Source of the DNA: VBAT01 sp036520835
GTDB lineage: Bacteria; Bacteroidota; Bacteroidia; Chitinophagales; Chitinophagaceae
DNA length: 26,054 nucleotides
Reading direction: 5' to 3'
Assembly (NCBI GenBank): GCA_036520835.1
Contig: DATDIX010000054.1
Location: 1-26,054, forward strand
A program made the translations under genes and the position numbers. Shown in pieces: positions 21,560-26,054 of the stretch; the stretch's first letter is position 1; the number at the start of each line of letters is the position of its first letter. A model generated the notes under the pieces. The model made no database searches, was not told where the DNA came from, and worked only from the letters and a program-made list of their open reading frames with translations.

Positions 21560-23163
21560 GTTGGTGGCGGGCTTTCTTGTCAGCGTAAGTAGAAGTCAAT
21601 TCCTGTCAATGGGTTTTGATTAAAATATTTTTTGTCTTCGTGCATTTCAAAAGCAAATCTGAAAATTTGATTTGCTCTTTCAAGTTCGCCTTGTTTAGGT
21701 TGCGTAAAATAGGTCGACGCTTTGTTTCTCCATTGTTGTAAATAACCTAAACTTAATTGTCTTATGTTTTCGTTCTCGTCAATTGTCCCAATCAATATAT
21801 CAGCAATAGTTGTCCATTTTCCGACTTTACTAAAAAGCTTCAGCATTGATTTCTTTAATTCAAATTGCCCATTTGCGTAGGCTTCCCTTGCTTTTTGTAG
21901 AACTTCTGGTGTAGCTAAATTTGAAAGAAAGTCAATAACAATATTTCTAATTCCAATGTAACCACTGTCTAAATTTTGGAAGGCAAAATTGTATGCTTTT
22001 TCATTGTCTAATTTTTTTAAAGCCAAAAATGCTGTTTTTCTAACTTTTAGCTTTTTGTTGTTCAAAAATGGTTCAATGGTTTCAATAAATTGTTTTCCAT
22101 TTGTTTCGCCAAGTCCGCTGAGCGAACCAATAATGTTTTTTTTATTCAATAAGTTGTCACTATAAATCGAAGCAAAATCTGAAAATTTATTTTTCAATGA
22201 ATAACGTGCAAATTCCCGAATAGAAGCTGAATTGTCTGAAAGAAATGGATATGTAATCTCTGAAAAGTCTGTTTTGCTTTTTAGCTTATAAAGAGTTTGT
22301 AATCTCACTCTTGCGGATTTGTCAATTAAAAGTTTATCTATTTCTGTTTGAGTTAATTTGTCAAAGTGGTGTAAAGCTAAATTCCTCACCAAAAAGTGAT
22401 TGTCTTTTAATAAAAGTTTCAAATCTTCTAATTCTACACCTTTGGAATTTGAAATTTGTTTTGCAATGACAAGTCTTGTTCTGTCTGTAAATGTTTTGAA
22501 ATTATCATTTACATATTGTTTATTGTCAAGAACTACAAATTTCATTATGTCCGAATGAACAGAACTTAAATCTGTTCGCTGAACTTTTTGCAACCACTCA
22601 AAGATTGACAAGTTGTCAACAAGCGCATTGATAAATTCTTTCTTTTTAAAATTCTCAATACCTTGTAATGCAGATTGCCTCACTACTTGTACCCAATCCG
22701 CTAAACGGTAAACAATAAAAGGAATTGCTTTTTCATTATTTGTCTCAGCAAGTTTTTTTACTGCTTTTTCTCTTACATAACCACTTCCGTTTAATGTTGC
22801 AATTGCTAAAAGAGTAATAAATTGTTCACTTGAAAATGTCTGTTGGTAATAGGCTATGTCTGATTTTGAAATATCACAATGTTTGAGAGTGTCGTAATAA
22901 CCTTTCTTTGTTTCAATTTTCTTGAAGAGCTGTGTTATTACGTTACAAGTTGTCTGTCGAATTTCTGTATTGCTGTCTTTCAGAAAAGGAATTAGGTTGT
23001 GGATTGTACTGGGATAACCCAATTCTAATATTTTAGTCAAAGCAATAAGTCGTTCTTCAACGTTGTCCTTTTTGAAAAGCCAGCCTTGTTTTTTCTGGGA
23101 TAAAATTTCTATGTAATTCCAAAGTTCCATTCTTTGTAGCGTCTCGTTAAGCTTGCCACCAAC
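21560..23163. repeat. Cassette III, bounded by inverted ends
   Basis: GTTGGTGGC at 21560-21568 and its exact complement GCCACCAAC at 23155-23163 enclose the HEAT-repeat gene. Flanks are ATGTT on the left and AACGGTT on the right, one base off the other cassettes. Confidence 0.7.
21580..23130 (-). CDS. HEAT-repeat protein of unknown function (cassette III)
   Basis: A 516-residue protein built from about ten or more HEAT/armadillo-like helical repeats (for example HNLIPFLKDSNTEIRQTTCN, AIPFIVYRLADWVQVVRQSA, TYPFLSDNSASIREFARYSL, IEPFLNNKKLKVRKTAFLAL). No signal peptide, membrane helix or catalytic motif is seen, so it is probably a cytosolic protein-binding scaffold. Base and codon use are strikingly AT-rich compared with the oxidase and GNAT genes, suggesting recent transfer. 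HEAT proteins occur in some defence and regulatory systems, but nothing here points to a specific one. The ATG at 23130 is 24 bases inside the opening end. Confidence 0.82.
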   Translation of the reverse strand: MELWNYIEILSQKKQGWLFKKDNVEERLIALTKILELGYPSTIHNLIPFLKDSNTEIRQTTCNVITQLFKKIETKKGYYDTLKHCDISKSDIAYYQQTFSSEQFITLLAIATLNGSGYVREKAVKKLAETNNEKAIPFIVYRLADWVQVVRQSALQGIENFKKKEFINALVDNLSIFEWLQKVQRTDLSSVHSDIMKFVVLDNKQYVNDNFKTFTDRTRLVIAKQISNSKGVELEDLKLLLKDNHFLVRNLALHHFDKLTQTEIDKLLIDKSARVRLQTLYKLKSKTDFSEITYPFLSDNSASIREFARYSLKNKFSDFASIYSDNLLNKKNIIGSLSGLGETNGKQFIETIEPFLNNKKLKVRKTAFLALKKLDNEKAYNFAFQNLDSGYIGIRNIVIDFLSNLATPEVLQKAREAYANGQFELKKSMLKLFSKVGKWTTIADILIGTIDENENIRQLSLGYLQQWRNKASTYFTQPKQGELERANQIFRFAFEMHEDKKYFNQNPLTGIDFYLR

Positions 23164-23264
23164 GGTTGTATTGGCGTCATTTCTTGTTCACAAATTAATT
23201 AATTTTCGATCGAAAATGGAACAAACAGGAAACCGGGTCTTCAGCCCGCATTGAATGTGAGCAG
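23161..23264. repeat. 104-bp spacer repeat, copy C
   Basis: Second copy of 20481-20584 (about 98 of 104 identical). It marks the right border of the island: beyond 23264 the sequence is unlike any spacer, and the GNAT gene starts 21 bases later. Confidence 0.93.
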
Positions 23265-23284
23265 CTATTCTTTATTTTAGCAGT

Positions 23285-23851
23285 ATGATCAGGATCGCAC
23301 AACCCGCCGATGCGGAAGCAATACTCGCCATTTATGCTCCTTATGTCCTCAGCACTTCACTCACGTTTGAAACGGAAGTTCCTTCACTGGATGTTTTTGC
23401 TGAAAGGATCACATCCTATTTACAGCATTGGCCCTGGTTGGTCTGTGAAAAAGACGGAAAGATCGCCGGTTATGCCTATAGTTCTAAATACCGGGAAAGG
23501 GTGGGGTACCAATGGTGCGTGGAATGTTCGGTATATATACATGATGACTTTATGCGGAAAGGAGTGGGAAAAGATCTGTACACTGCTTTATTTGAAATAC
23601 TAAAGTTGCAGGGATACCGGAATGTATATGCCGTTATTAATCTTCCCAACGAAAGAAGCGTACAGTTTCATGAAGATTGCGGGTTTAAATGGTTTGCCAC
23701 TTATGAGAATGTTGGGTATAAACTGGGAAAATGGAAAACTGTAGGTTGGTGGCAATTGATCATTAATGAGTATAGCGATGAACCGGTGCCACCGCGGAAA
23801 TTTTCTGAACTGGATAAAGACCAGGTCAGCCGGATCCTTCAACGCAAATAA
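23285..23851 (+). CDS. GNAT N-acetyltransferase, phosphinothricin-acetyltransferase-like
   Basis: A 188-residue cytosolic enzyme moving acetyl from acetyl-CoA to an amine. The layout is that of the Pat/Bar group: MIRIAQPADAEAILAIYAPYV at the start, TSLTFETEVPS, the CoA-binding loop RKGVGK (91-96), NVYAVINLPNERSVQFHEDCGF, and GYKLGKWKTVGWWQL. The natural substrate could be methionine sulfoximine/sulfone or another amino acid. It lies just outside the island and has the base composition of the flanking genes. A T-tailed inverted repeat follows. Confidence 0.93.
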   Translation: MIRIAQPADAEAILAIYAPYVLSTSLTFETEVPSLDVFAERITSYLQHWPWLVCEKDGKIAGYAYSSKYRERVGYQWCVECSVYIHDDFMRKGVGKDLYTALFEILKLQGYRNVYAVINLPNERSVQFHEDCGFKWFATYENVGYKLGKWKTVGWWQLIINEYSDEPVPPRKFSELDKDQVSRILQRK

Positions 23852-23862
23852 TATAAACAAAG

Positions 23863-24007
23863 AGGCTGTCTCGAAAGAGAGAAATTTCAACACAGAGCAA
23901 CTGAGAATTTGAGTTACACAGAGAAAAGTAATTTAGGAATCAAATCTCTGTGGTTCTCCGTTACTCTGTATCTCAGTGTTGAAAATACTTTTGAGACAGC
24001 CTTTTTT
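23863..24007. terminator. Large inverted repeat with T-run between GNAT and TonB-receptor genes
   Basis: AGGCTGTCTC at 23863-23872 and its exact complement GAGACAGCCT at 23993-24002, then T-residues to 24007. The interior is also imperfectly self-complementary (TTTCAACAC with GTGTTGAAAA; CACAGAG and CTCTGTG units). The whole resembles the CACAGAG-type long palindromic repeats of Bacteroidota intergenic regions. It probably ends transcription of the GNAT gene and perhaps of the convergent receptor gene. Confidence 0.8.
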
Positions 24008-24015
24008 CTATGGTA

Positions 24016-26054
24016 CTAAAAATTAAAACCAATCCGTGCAAACAACCTTCTTCCATTAGCTCCCATCTGCACAGCATCCCAGGGGCCGCCGGTCTCCGTA
24101 TTATAAGCCCATCCCTTTGCTCCCGGCGCTACACCAAAATCAGGATGAACATTCAACAGGTTATCAGCCCCGGCAAAGACAGTAAAGTTTTTGGTAAGCT
24201 TATAACTGAAATAAAGATCGGTTACTAATTTACCGGTATAGTTATACTGGTCTTTTACGTAGCCTGAACCATCATCCAATGGAACCTGCGGGCTGATGCC
24301 GAGGCCATCTTCTCCATAACCAAGCAACACCACTTCTCCAAAATAGGTAAGCCGGGTACCCACTGTGAATTTGTTGATGCCGTATTCAAGGTTAAGAGAG
24401 AATTTTGAATTTGGCGCTGAAGCCAGGATGAATTTTTGTTCCCGGTCGCTCAGGAATGTTTGTCTTAAGAATTCAGAGCCGGATAATTTCTCAGGAATAT
24501 TGATCTCATCAATTTCCATCTTTTGAAAATTGCCGGTGAACAATGCTTTAAAGCGACTATTTCCAAACTTCTTATTATAGTCGATCACCACATCAATACC
24601 ACGGTTGGTAGTGGATACGGCATTGGCAAAGAACTGTGCGAGGCTGACATTAAGAGAAGCCATGATGGCCCTTAGTGCAGGGTCAAGATCAGGGTCGCTG
24701 CCATCAAACTGGCCGGTTATTACCACCCTGTCTTTTATTTTCACCCAGTAACCATCAATGGTGATGTTCAACCCGGGTGCAGCCTGCCAGGCAAAACCCA
24801 AACTGCCATTCACACTTTGTTCTTCTTTCAGTTCCGGTATGCCGGCTGCCTTGGTGATCGGGCTGTAGTTGGGAGCAATTTTTACTTCCGCAATATTACC
24901 CGCCTGTACAGTAGTGAACGTAGAACTGAAATTGATCTGCTGCAAAGAAGGTGCACGGAAACCCGTACTTATGGAACCTCTTAAATTAAATGTGGGAGAA
25001 ACTTTGAAACGGGTCGCCAGTTTATAATTGCTGGTAAAACCAAAGTCAGAATAATTTTCTATCCGCACAGCTCCATTAAGCAGCCATTTTTTGGTTACAT
25101 CATATTCTGCATCGGCGTATAAACCTATTACGGAACGGTCGGCATTCACTACATCATTCGGCTGGTAGCCCGGGAAACCCTGCGACCCGGTCGCTTTATT
25201 ACCGCTCGGGTCATAGTTCGTATACGAAGCTTCTTCGCCTGCATATATCTTATAACGTTCAAAGCGGTTTTCAAGCCCGATGGCAAAATTGAATGATTCA
25301 GATACCTGTTTGCTGAAATTAATATTCAGCGTGTTTTGTAAAAAGTTGAAACCGCCATCATCAAAATGTGTTTGTGTTGACCCGAGTGAGGCATTAAACG
25401 TTTTATCGCCATAGAAATGAAAATCATTATGGCCTGTGGTATTGCTGATATCCCAGATCCAGCCATTACCTGTTTTTCCTTTTATACCGCCGGTAAAGGA
25501 GAGGTCATTTATTTTCGTTTGTATATGCGGGGAATAGTAAGTTTCACCGTCATTGCTCACTTTCATGATGGAAGGAACAAAGACCAGGTTGCCGCTGCCA
25601 TCGGTCGGGAAACGGTCAGGTCTTGCAGAAAAATTCCTGGTAAAGGCAAATGCATCTGATGATTTATGGTTGTAACCGCCGAAGGCATAAAAACTGACCG
25701 CTCCCTTAGTGGGTATTTCCATATTCATCATCCCGCCGATCATATCCAGGGAAGCATCTCCGTTGGCACGGCGATAGATATCAATATACATTCCATCTGG
25801 ATTGTTTGTATAGTCAAACGTATCTAATGACTGGCGGAATGTTTTGCCCGTTGTTAATCCATCCAGTGACAGGTTCAGGAATCCCCCATTTTTACCAATG
25901 GGAAGACCATAATTAAGGTTGGCAGAAAAAGAATTGCCATCTATTTTGCCGGCGCTTTCATATTGTGTCAGGAGGTCATCTCCGTACGCTGTGTTGAACT
26001 TCGGATCATGATAACCTGCATAGCCGACACTGCCGGTCAGTTTATTCACTGATT
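24016..26054 (-). CDS. TonB-dependent outer-membrane receptor, C-terminal part
   Basis: The window holds about 679 C-terminal residues; the frame is open across the right edge, so the signal peptide, most of the plug and the true start are outside. Alternating beta-strand sequence with many aromatic turn residues is typical of the 22-strand barrel. Marker stretches are SISTGFRAPSLQQINFS (the conserved FRAPSL element), GVDVVIDYNKKF-like strands, KNFTVFAGADNLLNVHPDFG and the C-terminus GRRLFARIGFNF ending in Phe, as needed for barrel insertion. The substrate is unknown; no SusD gene is in view. It is convergent with the GNAT gene. Confidence 0.93.
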   Translation of the reverse strand, partial: SVNKLTGSVGYAGYHDPKFNTAYGDDLLTQYESAGKIDGNSFSANLNYGLPIGKNGGFLNLSLDGLTTGKTFRQSLDTFDYTNNPDGMYIDIYRRANGDASLDMIGGMMNMEIPTKGAVSFYAFGGYNHKSSDAFAFTRNFSARPDRFPTDGSGNLVFVPSIMKVSNDGETYYSPHIQTKINDLSFTGGIKGKTGNGWIWDISNTTGHNDFHFYGDKTFNASLGSTQTHFDDGGFNFLQNTLNINFSKQVSESFNFAIGLENRFERYKIYAGEEASYTNYDPSGNKATGSQGFPGYQPNDVVNADRSVIGLYADAEYDVTKKWLLNGAVRIENYSDFGFTSNYKLATRFKVSPTFNLRGSISTGFRAPSLQQINFSSTFTTVQAGNIAEVKIAPNYSPITKAAGIPELKEEQSVNGSLGFAWQAAPGLNITIDGYWVKIKDRVVITGQFDGSDPDLDPALRAIMASLNVSLAQFFANAVSTTNRGIDVVIDYNKKFGNSRFKALFTGNFQKMEIDEINIPEKLSGSEFLRQTFLSDREQKFILASAPNSKFSLNLEYGINKFTVGTRLTYFGEVVLLGYGEDGLGISPQVPLDDGSGYVKDQYNYTGKLVTDLYFSYKLTKNFTVFAGADNLLNVHPDFGVAPGAKGWAYNTETGGPWDAVQMGANGRRLFARIGFNF

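Larger units (their letters stand above)
19041..23264. mobile_element. Cassette-like accessory island (integron-like array, no integrase seen)
   Basis: Between two ordinary genes (stop at 19037, start at 23285) lie only minus-strand genes of accessory type separated by repeats. Three units have private inverted ends: 19070/19732, 20008/20483 and 21560/23163. On the minus strand each opens with CGTT plus a unit-specific stem and closes with the complementary stem followed by AACAT. A fourth gene (20745-21374) has only the closing end. Spacers share repeated blocks. The island is visibly more AT-rich than its flanks, above all in the HEAT gene. An integron-type array is one model; a non-autonomous transposon family is another. 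The borders given are the outermost repeats. Confidence 0.6.

Noticed and set aside
19041..23264. A proven integron
   Set aside because: No integrase gene, no attI, and the stems do not match RYYYAAC/GTTRRRY strictly; described only as cassette-like.
19041..23264. CRISPR array in the repeat-rich island
   Set aside because: Repeats are few, long, unequal and separated by genes; there are no regular short repeats and spacers and no cas genes.
1..26054. tRNA or rRNA genes
   Set aside because: No tRNA- or rRNA-like sequence was noticed in the intergenic DNA by eye; a covariance-model scan was not possible.

Overview
The window looks like chromosomal DNA of a member of the Bacteroidota, most like the Chitinophagaceae. 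The reasons are a fused CcoN-CcoO cbb3 oxidase subunit, promoter elements of the TAnnTTTG type, a TonB-dependent receptor, a DUF6934-type gene and intergenic palindromic repeats of a kind I associate with this group. Family names are from memory of protein families; no database search was run.

Layout. (1) 1-4350: sugar and uronate catabolism (xylose isomerase cut by the left edge, a sodium/sugar symporter, mannonate dehydratase), closed by a strong terminator. (2) 4373-19037: a low-oxygen respiration region. It holds two conserved unknown genes transcribed divergently, a receiver-CRP/FNR fusion regulator, the copper ATPase CcoI, an operon ccoS-ccoNO-ccoQ-ccoP-ccoG-ccoH plus a SafE/DsbD_2-like membrane protein, a PAS histidine kinase, a Ric/ScdA di-iron repair protein, a flavin split-barrel protein and a small membrane protein. 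(3) 19041-23264: an accessory island of minus-strand genes separated by complex repeats. Three units have their own matched inverted ends, like gene cassettes. (4) 23285-26054: a GNAT acetyltransferase, a large inverted repeat/terminator, and the C-terminal part of a TonB-dependent receptor running off the right edge.

How it works together. The clearest unreported-looking signal is a regulon written into the DNA. Six palindromes of the form TGAT-N4-ATCA (five perfect, one with a single mismatch) lie only in front of the oxidase-related genes. They drive seven promoter candidates. In five of these the operator centre is exactly 58.5 bp from the last G of a TAnnTTTG-like element; in the other two it is exactly 36.5 bp. 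This resembles class I and class II placement of a CRP/FNR-family activator. The only such factor in the window is the receiver-CRP fusion at 5333-6394. The histidine kinase at 15479-17038 lies 56 bases downstream of the ric gene, whose own promoter carries one of these sites. I infer a rewired Fix-type circuit: a PAS kinase (FixL-like role) signals to one protein that merges a receiver (FixJ-like) with a CRP/FNR effector (FixK-like). That protein would activate the cbb3 oxidase, its assembly factors, Fe-S repair and three uncharacterised genes. The kinase-regulator pairing and the oxygen signal are inference.

The second signal is the cassette-like island. Each of three units begins (minus strand) with CGTT plus a unit-specific stem and ends with the complement of that stem followed by AACAT. 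No integrase is in the window, so the mechanism is open.
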